From Pseudisothecium myosuroides (lineage: Eukaryota > Streptophyta > Bryopsida > Hypnales > Lembophyllaceae): DNA of 64,000 bases. Below are positions 11,040-22,438 of this stretch, in pieces. The position numbers and the translations under genes are program-made. Numbering within the stretch: the first letter of the stretch is position 1; each line of letters starts with the position of its first letter. The notes under the pieces are model-generated. The model had not been told where the DNA came from, did not search any database, and worked only from the letters and a program-made list of their open reading frames with translations. The stretch covers positions 25,166,987 through 25,230,986 of the forward strand of contig OX637290.1 in assembly GCA_951799445.1 (NCBI GenBank), given 5' to 3'.

Positions 11040-11300
11040 AAGCGGCATTGTCCTAATAGCACTAGCTCACTTGTCAACTAAAGGAGCTACTCCAACTTCT
11101 TTATTTGTACTTAGCTTTTGTCAATGAAAACCCTCAATCGACTCCATTGGTCCAAAGCCAACAAACAATTGTACTACGAGAGGCTATGGCAATGTAAAAT
11201 TGGCTCACTTTTCAAATAAGGTCTTACTCAAACTTCTTCACATGTATGTAGCTTCTGTCAATGCAAATCCTCCATTCCTTCTATCCAAAGCCAACAAAAG
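11040..11300. repeat. Dispersed repeat, about 125 bp, two tandem copies
   Basis: Two successive units end in CCAAAGCCAACAAA (about 11040-11170 and 11175-11300). Each contains CTCACTT(T/G)TCAA, ACTTCTT, TAGCTT(T/C)TGTCAATG and a CCTC box. They resemble the units at 840-1290 and 58405-58540. The family is unidentified. Confidence 0.55.
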
Positions 11301-12493
11301 AAAATTATTCCTAAATAATCAACAATTCAAAATTGGATAGTAATTTGTTGTGTTTGGGATTTTTATTTCAATGATTTTGGGGAGTGTAGAAACCATTATC
11401 TTTTGAGGAGTGGGGGAGGTATTTTCGGAGATATGGATGAAACATGCAAGTATGAATAAAAACTCATTTATACATCTAAGTATGCATTCATCCAAAAAAA
11501 ATACAGTTTCAAAATTTTGTAGGAATTCAATGTTTTCATCTATAGGTAAATCTATTGCCAAATATTCCTACAATTATTTTTGGTATTGCATATGAGAAAA
11601 TTATTGCTCCTAAGAAAATCTAATTGTCACATGTGTTGTGGTATTAGCCTCAAGGCATCTTCAATGCAAATGAAAAAGTGGTCCAAAAACGAATTTTTGA
11701 TTGCAACAAAATTGGAACTTGAAAATCCCACCATCAAGAAATTCCTACCCCTAAGAAATTTATCAGAAAAATACATAAATTAGGTATAAAAAATCTAGAT
11801 TTGAACATTGGACTTCCAAAATACATTAATGTTCAAAGCAGCATATGCATTAAAAATAAATTAGGGAGCTTTATTAAATATCATATATATAATAAAGGGA
11901 AGTCATGCAAATAATACGAAAATGGAAGAATGTGTATTGTGCCATTTCTATGACTTTCCCTTTCTTTTGGCATGGTTCATTGTATTTATAATTTTTTAGA
12001 GATTGCTTGTTTTCAATGACGGTGTATTTCAAACATCCAATGTCCAAATCAAGGTTTTTTTATGCACTTCTAATGATGGTACTCTCAAGATTCATCACTT
12101 ATAAATTATGTTTTTGCCCATGGATTTGCTATTGGCATTGGTGATGCTTTTAATGATTTGTATTCAATTTATTAGGTATTGCAAGTTGCAGGCTACATTG
12201 GAATGATGAAGCTACTTACATCCTTGATTTTGGATGAAACATACAAAGATGGATGAAATGTCATGTGTTCATTAAATCATGTACATCCATCTAAATTTAT
12301 TAATGTAATACCAATCTAAGGATTTGGGAACATTTCAATGATTTTATTTTGCTTAAAAATAGATTATTCATCTGTATATGTACTCTCTCAAAGAAAGTAT
12401 CATTATCTTTGTTTTGAATGATTAGTTGCTCAAAATGATGATTACTTATCCTCCAACGTATGATGAATAAGGTGGTAACTCTTTGCAACATTT
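11301..12493. other. AT-rich spacer
   Basis: Short open frames on both strands (11319-11561 minus, 11410-11595 plus, 11580-11783 plus, 12300-12512 minus) are AT-driven and unrecognised. No gene is supported. Confidence 0.4.
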
Positions 12494-13220
12494 GGGTGAT
12501 TGCACGAAACACCTATACTATTTTTTGTCACATGTTGCGTGTTGTGTAATTTTTTGGCCATAACTTTTGCATTTTTGACTCTAAATGACTCAAAATTCAT
12601 AGACAAGGTACTTATGACTATGATACACCTTGTCTTATTTTTTGAAGTTCTTAAAAATGTTTTACTATTTAATAATAGCCCCCAATTTTATGTCACACTA
12701 GCCAATTTTGGAGGTTCTAGTACTATTTAGTATCTAAAGAAATGAATTTGGAGCTGAAATTTGTAGAAGATGGTATTGTAGTATATTTTTAGCAACTATT
12801 CAAAGGATTTTTAAAAATAATTAATTATATATTGTATAAAAGTACACAAAGTGAGCCCCTTTCTACCTACATTTTGAAACATGTAAAAAATTATTTTGGT
12901 GTTTTTTTTTGGTAAATGACCATCTCCGTAGAGTTGCTACAAATGACCAATATTTTTTTAAATCTAAGTTTTTTCCTATTTTTTATTAATTAAAACATTG
13001 AAATATCTATTTTCTTGAGATTTGGTATTTTTCTAGTTCTCCTACTTAGAATTTTTTTTAATGAATTTCCTTTGGTGGTTACCTTCATCTTAAAGGTGCA
13101 TACATTGGCTATATTTTTTAATTAAAAAAATTGATTTCCTAATTTTAAAGTACTCTAGAAAAAATCATGAGTATTGTTGCAAAACACAACAAATAGTACA
13201 AGTGTTTCGTGCAATCATCC
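12494..13220. mobile_element. TIR element, GGTGATTGCACGAAACAC family (copy 1)
   Basis: Left end GGGTGATTGCACGAAACACC and right end GTGTTTCGTGCAATCATCC form inverted repeats that continue into CTATACTATTT. The copy at 53221-53949 has the same ends, nearly the same length (727 and 729 bp) and a similar interior (CATAACTTTTGC, CTTGAGATTTGG(T/C)A). No open frame of interest. The target duplication is unclear, so no superfamily is assigned. Confidence 0.8.
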
Positions 13221-14409
13221 ATCTCCAAAAACTAATGTATAGATTATTAGAGGTACTCTAAAGGTAGCTTTATTTATACAAAACATAAATGATGTCATTC
13301 AAAACTAGTGGTGCAAATTTTGTTGATCAACTAGATTTTATATATGTAGTCAATGAACAATATAATATATGACGTATAATATAAAATATAATATGTGGTA
13401 GAAGCTCTCTTATATCTTTTTTAAACTTCATTTTTTCATTTTTTGGTACAATCTTTTGAAAATGACCATTCAAAATAATTCTACAATTGAATATTCATCT
13501 TTGTTTATTAAATTTATTAATTTTATAAAATGAGCCCAGAGAAATCATTCCCTTGCAATTTAGGGAGTCACATGAGTTAAAGGGGTATTTAAAAGAGGGA
13601 TATAAATCATTAACATATTCATATTATATTCATATTTTTAAATAAACTTATAAATTTTTTTTTAATTCTAAATGTTTTACCACAATTGAATTAGCAACAT
13701 CCTATCTTTAATTCATATAGTTTTCTAAGTAAATGTTAGTGGATTCCACGGGAAAAAAAACATCTTTTTTTAGGATATCAAATCTACATGATTTGTTTCA
13801 ATGCCCCTATTGGACAATTTTAATATTATTTTATAAATATAATTAGGATCTTTGACCTTAAAGTATATTCTTGCCTAGCAGTACAAGCAATGTTTGCAAG
13901 TATTTTAAGGGTGAAGACAAGCGCACCTATCAATTAGATTCACTTTGCTAATACCATCAAACTATAATCACTTATAAACAAGACGTTCAACTTAGAATCT
14001 GATAAATATTGATTAATGTAATTAGTGATAGATCCAAATGTATGGATATGATCTGTGAATCAAATTATAAATCTATAGATTTACAATTTTTGATTTAAAG
14101 TTATCGATAAATTATTATTCTAACTTGAATCTTTACAATTTTGGATATTACATTGTATTTATGTCTTTTACCTTGAGCACCCAGAGCCTCAAATCTAGCC
14201 TCCCAAAATTGAAAAATTGCCTTGTTTGACTATTATAATCTTTTCAATGGTACGGTCAAATCCTTTAATCATTTCCCCATAGCTTTGGGCTTGTCTCCAC
14301 TATTGATTGGTACGGTCAATTTCTGTGGATCTCATTTTGGGTAACAATTTGGTTGAAATGAATTCAAAAGGATCTGAATTTTGGTAAACATGTGCTGGGC
14401 GCTAAGGGT
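13221..14409. other. Very AT-rich spacer
   Basis: No open frame above background and no repeat that I could pair within the window. Confidence 0.45.
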
Positions 14410-15315
14410 TTAACCCCTAAAGGACCAAGACCTTTTTTTTTGCCAAAAACACTCAAAATTGCCATTTCTACAGTAGAGAGTAAAAAAATTGAAAATTGTT
14501 TTTTTTGCACATCTAATCATAGGATCTTATACCTAACTAGCATGAGAATTTTTTTGTGAAATTTTGACCCCACAGATTGCAAGATATTTGCATTTAAAGT
14601 GAAAATAACAAGTTTTTCAGCACATTGCAAGACTAAATTATTTGGCTTTGAACCTTCTTAACTTTAATTTTTTGCACTACAGAGTTTTGAACTTTAAATC
14701 TTTATGGTAGAAAATTGAGTTAAGAGTCTAGGGAAAAAAATAAATTCAAAATAAATTTATTTTTTATTCTTAAAAAACTTGTTAAGTAGAAGTAGATACA
14801 AGATGGAAGGAAAATCTAAATTATTAATATCTCTAAGATGGAATTAAAATGCACTAATCCCAATGGAGAGATTGTTCTAGCAACAAACCAAACCATGTGG
14901 AAGTTTTTTTTTCTTAATTGTAAAAATTGCATTCAAAAATGAATCCTATAAGTTATTTTTCAAGAAGATGCTCTCATTGCCCAAAAAACAAGAGTGCTCA
15001 TAACTTTCTCATAACAAATCCAAATGGAATGAATAAAAGCTTTCCATGCATACAAAAATATAATCTAAGGAAAAAAAAAATTTAATCAAATTTTTGAATT
15101 TTTTTGTTGTTGCCTCCTCTCCCTTGTTTTGAGCTTATTTGGGCATAACTTTTGTTCCTAGGTATTGATTGAAAGAAAAATTATATTCCCACAAAGCTAA
15201 TCAATTTTTCTATCTTCTAAAAAGTTTCAAAAAATCAAGACAAAAATTCAACCCATAGGTTTCTATTCAAAATCCCATTTGTCCCCCGAAGAGACAATGG
15301 TCCTTTAGGAGTTAA
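14410..15315. mobile_element. TTAA-flanked piggyBac-like MITE (copy C)
   Basis: Left end TTAACCCCTAAAGGACCAAG and right end TGGTCCTTTAGGAGTTAA, 906 bp. The interior aligns along its length with copies at 16183-17114 and 22565-23508. Shared blocks are TTGCACATCTAA(C/T)CATAGG, ATTGCAAGATATTTGC, TGCACTAATCCCAATGG and CATAACAAATCCAAATG. Both interior flanks carry short T/A runs. No open frame encodes a transposase, so it would depend on an enzyme encoded elsewhere. Confidence 0.85.
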
Positions 15316-16182
15316 AGTGTTACATTATATTTTTATGGCTAAGACTACATCATAACATATTTAACGAGACCCCCGGGGAGTTCACTTAGCGCATTTTCAA
15401 AACTATGTGCAGCATAATATAGAGAACATTTTATTCATTTCAAATAAAATTTATAAAAGACTTACAAATAAAATTAGGGAACATGGAAAGTAGGAGACCC
15501 AATATAAATAATTTAGGGTGCTTAAAAATATAGGCCATTCAAAATTATTATATGTAATTAAGGGGATACAAAATTGGATCCTATGTCCTGTCATTAATAG
15601 AACACATTTTATACAGCTGGGTTTAGGCTGCCTGGATGAAAAGTAAACTCCTCTCAAATATTGGTGATCAGAAGTTGTTGTACTTTCTATTATAACCAGG
15701 TCATTTAGCTCTTAGTTTGGTGGGTATAAACCATCCAACATCCATTAGAAGAGATTTGAGGGCTCTAAGAACCCGCGAGTTATCAGGCAGTTCCTTGCTT
15801 GGGAACTCTGCCACACGCGCAGGCTGACGTGGTCGAGAGAGTGCCACGTCGGATTTTTCGATTTTTTTTTTTTTTTTTTGTGGGTAATTAGGGTCTGACA
15901 GCAGCCCGACGCTCCCTTCCTGCATCGAGAATAGATTTGGGAACATGCCTGAAACGGCCCTCCAATGCCCCCAAATATCTTCTAATGTGTTGCACACTTG
16001 TATTCCATTCAACAATTAGGCTTATGCAAACGTACATTACAAAGTTCAGGTTTTCCAACAATTTAATAGTAGGTATGTGCTTAATGTATGGTCTCGTGTA
16101 CGGTTTCAGAAAATGAATTAAACCCTTTCTTACTAAAATAGTGTACTGATGAAACCTGTAAGAACAAAAATGTAATTGATCG
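15316..16182. other. Spacer with an ACGT-core hairpin
   Basis: The segment 15750-15852 is GC-richer than its surroundings. It holds a hairpin CTGACGTGG (15824-15832) / CCACGTCGG (15844-15852), both arms with the ACGT core of bZIP sites. A long poly-T tract (about 15859-15878) follows. A 104-codon minus-strand frame (15701-16015) spans this part and is unrecognised. It may be a fragment of captured or decayed gene sequence. Confidence 0.4.
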
Positions 16183-17114
16183 TTAACCCTTCAAGGCCCA
16201 AGGCCTTTTCTCTACCAAAAGACATTCAAAACAGTCATTTCTATAGCAATGAGTAAAAAAATTTGAAAAATGTTTTTTTTGCACATCTAACCATAGGATC
16301 TTACACCTAACTAGTGTAAGAATGTGTGGAAATTTTTTTAGAATTTTTGACTACACAGATTGCAAGATATTTGCGTTTAAAGTGAAAAAAACAAGTTTTT
16401 CACTACATTGCGGGACTAGATTTTTTGACTTTAAACATTTTTATCTTAAAATTTTTGCACTACAAAGTTTTGAGCTTTAAATCTTTATAGTGGAGAATTG
16501 AATTGAGAGTCTAGGAAAAAAACAATTCAAAAAAATTTAATTATCATTCTTAAAAAAATTGTTAAGTACAAGTAGGTACAAAATAGAAGGAAATCTAAAA
16601 TATTTATATATTCTAGATGGAATTAAAATGCACTAGTCCCAATGGTGAGATTTTTTTAGCAAGTAAATTAAACCATGAATTTTTTTTTTTGAAAATTTTG
16701 AAAATTTTCATTCAGAAATGAATCCTACAAGTTATTTTTTTCAAGAAGATGCTCTAACTGCCCGAAAAACAAGAATGTCTATAACTTTTGCATAACAAAT
16801 CCAAATGAAATGAATCAAAGCTTTCCAGATAGACAAAAATATAATCTATGATAAAAAAAATATTAAAAAAAATTCAAATTTTTGCAAATTTTTAATTGCT
16901 TCCTAGGCTACCTCCCTTCCCCTGTTTTGAGCTTATTTGGTCATAACTGTTGATCCTAGGCATCAATTGTGAAAAAAATGATATTACCACAAAGCTTATC
17001 AATTTTTCTATTTTCAAAAAAAAATTCAAAAAATCACGACAAAAATTCAGCCTGTAGGTACCTGCCTGAAATCCCATTTGCCCTCTGAAGGGACAACGGT
17101 CCTTTAGAGGTTAA
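16183..17114. mobile_element. TTAA-flanked piggyBac-like MITE (copy D)
   Basis: Left end TTAACCCTTCAAGGCCCAAG and right end CGGTCCTTTAGAGGTTAA, 932 bp. It is collinear with copies C and G throughout and diverged by point changes and T-run length. It lies 870 bp from copy C in the same orientation. No transposase frame. Confidence 0.85.
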
Positions 17115-18164
17115 ACAAAACTTCTTTCATATTTGAGAGACCTTATGGGAAATACTTTGGATTTTTTCAAGTTCAATGACATTGGCTAGAGAAATGTACA
17201 CCTTGGGTACATTGAAAAAAGCAAAATATGAAACGATGACATTCTTTGAAATTCTTTGAAAACGTCTGATGGAAGCATGAAAATGAATTGAGTTTTATTC
17301 TTTTGTGGTTAATACTTTTTTTTTCCTTTTCCTTTGCTTTTGAATTTACTTTTTTTCCTTATAAATAATATACCCTAAGAAAAAATGGAGTGACTATTGA
17401 TTTATAAGTAATGATACAGAGCCACAATATAGGCCATTTTTGCAAATTAAGTAATTATAGGGACTCTTCTATTATTACCTTGGAAGTAAATAGCCCCCCC
17501 CCAAAAAATACCCCCTTGCTGCACGTGGTGCACAAAATATACTAAGAGTGACCTCCCTGAGACGAGACCTAAGGTCCCTTCACTCTTCCTGACAAGCATG
17601 GTGGTCTATAAGCATGGCATGTTCAAATTTGATGTCACCTCAACCTATACTCTCCCCTCAAGTATCAAGCAAGAAATACCTTGCTTTCTTTCCATCCAAG
17701 AAATACCTTGCTTTCTTGGATGGAAAGAAGGGTTATAACTAGGTCAGTTAAGAATGTTATGACCCGATTTGGTCTTGTAGATGTAGCATGCTCAAATTCC
17801 AAAATTTACACCTTGAAAAATAAATATAAAAAGTTGTTCCCTATTTTGTAGTTGGTTGCAATTTATTTATATTTTATGACTTCTTCTAGCTAATTAGGGA
17901 TCCTTGATCCGAGATATGATTTTAAAATTTCCAAATTTTATTCATCCATGATAAATAACAAGTTCATAATTTTTCCTAGAAAAAATTTGAATCCAAATCT
18001 ACAAGGCCATAGAAGACTAGATGAGATCTAACCCTGATAGTGTTATCACTTGGTGAGATGTTGTTGCCTCTAAGATAAGTAGACCTCAAATGATGTGTAG
18101 CCCAATTCAAAGTTCTACCCTGGGATCCAATTTGGTTATGATACTTTCTAATATAGTTTTTATT
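17115..18164. other. Spacer with a 19-bp-arm hairpin
   Basis: TTTCTTTCCATCCAAGAAA (17685-17703) pairs with TTTCTTGGATGGAAAGAAG (17712-17730). It overlaps a direct repeat of AAGAAATACCTTGCTTTCTT (about 17669 and 17699). No gene is seen. A poly-C run lies near 17492. Confidence 0.5.
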
Positions 18165-19770
18165 GCATTTAGCGTGCAATTGGGGCTTAAAGTATTTGAA
18201 TTGGAGGTGGAAGGGTTGTAATTGGGTTGGAAAGTCACCATATAATTAATTCAAAGAACACTCTATGCCGCTTTTACATATGGAAAAAGGTTAATTATTG
18301 TTTCCATGTACTGTACAGTGGGGGCCCAATCAAAATGGCGTTTTCGAAATCTCAGGGAAGGAAATTTTGCATTTTCCAGCTTTGACAGCCTCTCGAGGGC
18401 TCAAAAATTGATCTTTGACAATGAAATTTTTACCATAGCATCATATTTAAGTTAATTACATGTGTGCCAAATTTCAAGGCCAGATGATTTACACAAAAAA
18501 AGATATTAGAAATTTCTCAACATGTGTAGCCGTGAAAAATTTTCACTACTGCCAACTTTGACACCCTCCCAAGGACTGAAAAAAAAATTTCTATGAAATT
18601 TTTGACATAGGACCATCTATATGTTGATTACATGTGTAAAACATTTCAAGTCCAAAAAGCCCCCATCAAAATAGATATTCAAAATCTCCCAACATGTGTA
18701 GTTGTGAGAAACAATTTCACTACTACCAACTTTGACACTATCCCAAGGGTTGAAAATTGTTTATTTACCATGAAATTTTTATGATGAAATAATATCTATG
18801 TCAATAACATGTGTGACAAATTTCAAATTCAAAAGAATCACACAAAAAAAAATATGCTAATTCTACCAATATGTGTAGTTGTGAGAACAATTTTTTCAAC
18901 CCTTGGGATAGTGTCATTTTTTAGGTAAAATTTCACACGGATGTAGAAATTCATTCTCACAACTACACATGTTGGTAGAATTAGAATATCCTTTTTTTAG
19001 TAAATCTTTTGACCTTGAAATATGGTGTACATTTTATCAATATAGAACTGATCTCATGCCAAAAATTTCATGGTAAAATGTTTCTTTTTCAGCCCTTGGG
19101 ATAGTGTCAAAGTTGGTAGTATTGAAATTTTTCTCATAGTTGTACACATTGGTAGAACTAGCATATATTTTTTTGTGTGATTCTTTTGAATTTGAAATTT
19201 GTCACACATGTTATTGACATAGAGATTATTTCATCATAAAAATTTCATGGTAAATAAACAATTTTTCAACCCTTGGGATAGTGTCAAAGTTGGTAGTAGT
19301 GAAATTGTTTCTCACAACTACACATGTTGGGAGATTTCTAATATCTTTTTTGTGTAAATCATCTGGCCTTGAAATTTGGCACACATGTAATTAACTTAAA
19401 TATGATACTATGGTAAAAATTTCATTGTCAAAGATCAATTTTTGAGCCCTTAGGAGGCTATCAAAGCTGGCAAATGCAAAATTTCCTTCCCTGCAATTTC
19501 AAAAACGCCATTTTGATTGGGACCCCACTGTACAAAAGGATGCTTTTGGATTTTCATTTCAACCATGAAGGGAAGTACATTAGAGTCCAAAAAGACAAGA
19601 ATAGTCTCTTCTAAATCCACAATGGGGAAGCTATATGTTTTTGCTTCAATTCCCTATAATGTATCTTTTTAATTTCAAAAATGAGTTGATCAAAATACAT
19701 ATGAAATTATGAATTTAATTATTAAACTATGTGAAGTGACCAAATGATCTACAATAGGCTTCCTATCATT
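18165..19770. repeat. Diverged dispersed repeat, split by a foldback element
   Basis: The outer parts (18165-18305 and 19535-19770) match 4420-4850 in order and orientation. The middle is the foldback element at 18316-19530. Comparing the two copies reconstructs an approximate pre-insertion site. The repeat family is unidentified. Confidence 0.6.
18316..19530. mobile_element. Foldback transposon with subrepeated arms
   Basis: Ends CAGTGGGGGCCCAATCAAAA and TTTTGATTGGGACCCCACTG, each bounded by TA. The arms are about 0.6 kb each. They are built from direct subrepeats of about 150-175 bp, each with TTTGACA(C/G)..TCCCAAGGG, ATTACATGTGTG..AAATTTCAA and ACATGTGTAG(T/C)(T/C)GTGAG. At least two of the three left-arm units have clear inverted partners on the right. 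Tandem subrepeats in long inverted arms are the classic foldback layout. The CAGTGG..TA ends suggest mobilisation by a Tc1/mariner-type enzyme. No coding frame. Confidence 0.85.
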
Positions 19771-20134
19771 AGGTAGAAATATCGATCCCTGTTCATTTAA
19801 GTTGTTGTGTATATAAATTTTCCTTATAGACAAATAGAAATCATTAATTAAAAAATTAAAAAATTTGGAGAATTTTTGTATATTTTGTGAATTTTCAAAG
19901 TCAAGACCAAGAAAAACTTCAAAGTGTTCAATAGGTGCATGTTTAAAGTGCCTTGAGAAATACTCCAAACCATTCACTAAAAGTTTGTTACTTTACAATC
20001 ACAAAGTGTCATTTGTAAAGTAGAAGCCATTCAAATCAAACAATTTGAAGTCATATTGGTGACACTTCAATAAATACGTATTTGACAGATTGAAATGGCA
20101 TGGGGGCAAATTGTATCAATTAAGTAGTTCTACC
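19771..20134. other. AT-rich spacer
   Basis: A 95-codon minus-strand frame (19690-19977) is AT-driven and unrecognised. Nothing else is seen. Confidence 0.4.
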
Positions 20135-20820
20135 TTAACCCCTATAGGACCAAGTGTTCAAATTTTGAACAATCACTGATTGCAAACACATCGGTCCTGA
20201 GCACACAAAAATGCATTTTTTCATCCATCAATTTTTTTTGAAGAACACTTCAAAAATGATTTAAATTCAAAAAAAATTCAAAAATCATTATGATGAGAAC
20301 TTAACATATTGAACTTAGAGGGAAATAATTATTGTAAAAATCACAAATATTCAATATACAATATATTCAAATATTCAATATTTTAGATGGAGTTTTTAAT
20401 TTTTTAATTCAAATATATTATTAGAAAATATTAATTTGTGTACTACACTAAATAGTAAATTTATGTTGCCTTACCCAAGAAAGTTATTTTACAAGCCATC
20501 AAAGTCAACAAATATTTCTACTGATATTTCCATTTCTACAAATGGAGGTTTATGACTCCCAATTATAATAGTACCAATTTCAAAAGTAGTATATTTTTGT
20601 ATAGTAACAAAAAAAATTATATAGTGTCAAATGTCAAGAAATTAGTGTTATAGGCAATCTAATTTCACTATTTAATGTAGTTGATTTAGCCATATGGATA
20701 TGGATCATATCTTACGACTATTGTTTGAAGTCATTGTTAAATTATTCTTTTGCATTATATTTTATAATACATCTTCACAAATTTGAAAATTTGGACTATT
20801 TTTGGTCCTTTAGGAACTAA
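20135..20820. mobile_element. TTAA-type MITE, degenerate right end (copy E)
   Basis: Left end TTAACCCCTATAGGACCAAG and right end TTGGTCCTTTAGGAACTAA, where the expected TTAA has become CTAA. Length 686 bp. The interior is closer to the 51566-52405 type than to copies C/D/G. No coding frame. Confidence 0.7.
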
Positions 20821-22438
20821 GATAGGAGGTCCATAAACCGTCCCTTTAAGCCTACCCACTTCATCAATGATAGTAATAGATATTTCAAGGAACATGTCAC
20901 TCATTCCTAGATAATGGACATATTCAAAACTCGGTCACTTTATGGACCTCGTACCTCAATGTTAGATTTGATACAAGGAATTCTACCATATGAACATGGA
21001 GTGTAAAGCTTAGAGCATAGAGCTTAGGTTTGGTGAGCCAAGAGCTTATTTTAGAGGTTATTATTTAAAACATGGACATCTTGGGAGGTGTAAGTAGGTA
21101 CCCTATAACCATTGAAGGCACCCAGTAATATAAAACACCTTATAGATAGTATAATGCATACTTGTAACATAGGTTTCCTATAACCACCAAAGGTGGTCTA
21201 CGCTCCATGCTCCCGCTCCAGCTCATATACTAGCTTTGCTCAACTTGACACTACAAAGTCTAAAGCTCACAAGCCCAATATCTGAACTTGGATTTTTATA
21301 TAAAAAAAGGTCAAGGAAAGTTGTGCTTGTTTATTTTTTATCAAGGCTTGTAAAGTCCATGGTGAGTAAGATTTACCTTTGGCAATAGTTAATGTATGAA
21401 ATTAATTTGTTATATGAGTTAGAGAAGACCAAAGCTTACTTGTCAAAAGGCCTGTGGTATATTGAAATATATGCTAGAAATCAAGTGCTCAAAGCATCAA
21501 CACTCATTCACTAAGAAGCTCCTTTGCCCTGGGCTTGGGCGCGGCCAGCTAAGAAAAAGTGATCCACCACACGCCAACCCGGCCAAAGACTAAAGACAAC
21601 CAGTCACTCCAAAATTCTCTTTCCAAACACTAGGAGAACGTCCTTGCCATGCTTTAACTCTTGCTTGATTTTGTCGGGTTTTTTGGTTTGTGGGTCAATT
21701 CTTACAATTTTTTAATCAATTCGCATGTTGGTTGGCTCTTGATTCCAACAAGTCATTAATGCATGAACTTGACTTGGTTTGACATGTCCTAGAGGGCGGG
21801 AATTAATGGAAGACGGAAGCGGCCCAGGATCTATAGGGCTTGGCTTCCCCAAATGTTTTCCCAACCCTATTTGGAGGAAATGGGTGGTGATGCTCTCAAC
21901 ATGCCATTGACTAAGATGTGTGTAGTTGTCACTATTACAATTGAGTATAATTTTTATTATTAAATATAAATTATTTTATGAGAACTTATTGAAAATTAAA
22001 AGAGGTTTTCAACAAATTTTAGCATGTATTATTTGGACACCAAATGAAGAAGTTATGAATTTTTGAATAATTGCTTCCAGGTGTACCAAAATCCAACACT
22101 TGGCTCTCATAGGTTCTCATGTTTTGATCATGTACATCTTGCTTAATTAGTATTTAGGTTTTGTGTTTCTTTTGGTTCAAATGTAGGTGTCACATTTTGG
22201 GCAAGGTTGATTATTGATGTACATGCCTCAACCTTTGGGAGACTCTTGAAGTTCCTATAATCTCAATTTTTGGCTTGATATTTAGATTACTTTTCAAGAG
22301 AGAAAACTAATTAAATTTTTAGAAATAAGTTTTTTTTATTTCAATCAGTGTCTGGGAGCAATGTTATGCCATCCAAACCAAAAAAGAAAGCAAGGGCGGG
22401 CAACAAAATAAAATAAAATAAACGTGAAATAAAAAAAT
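20821..22438. other. Spacer, no gene recognised
   Basis: Short GC-richer patches near 21180-21240 and 21520-21600 do not translate into anything recognisable. No long open frame is present. The right border is the poly-A/TAAAA-rich flank of copy F. Confidence 0.45.
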
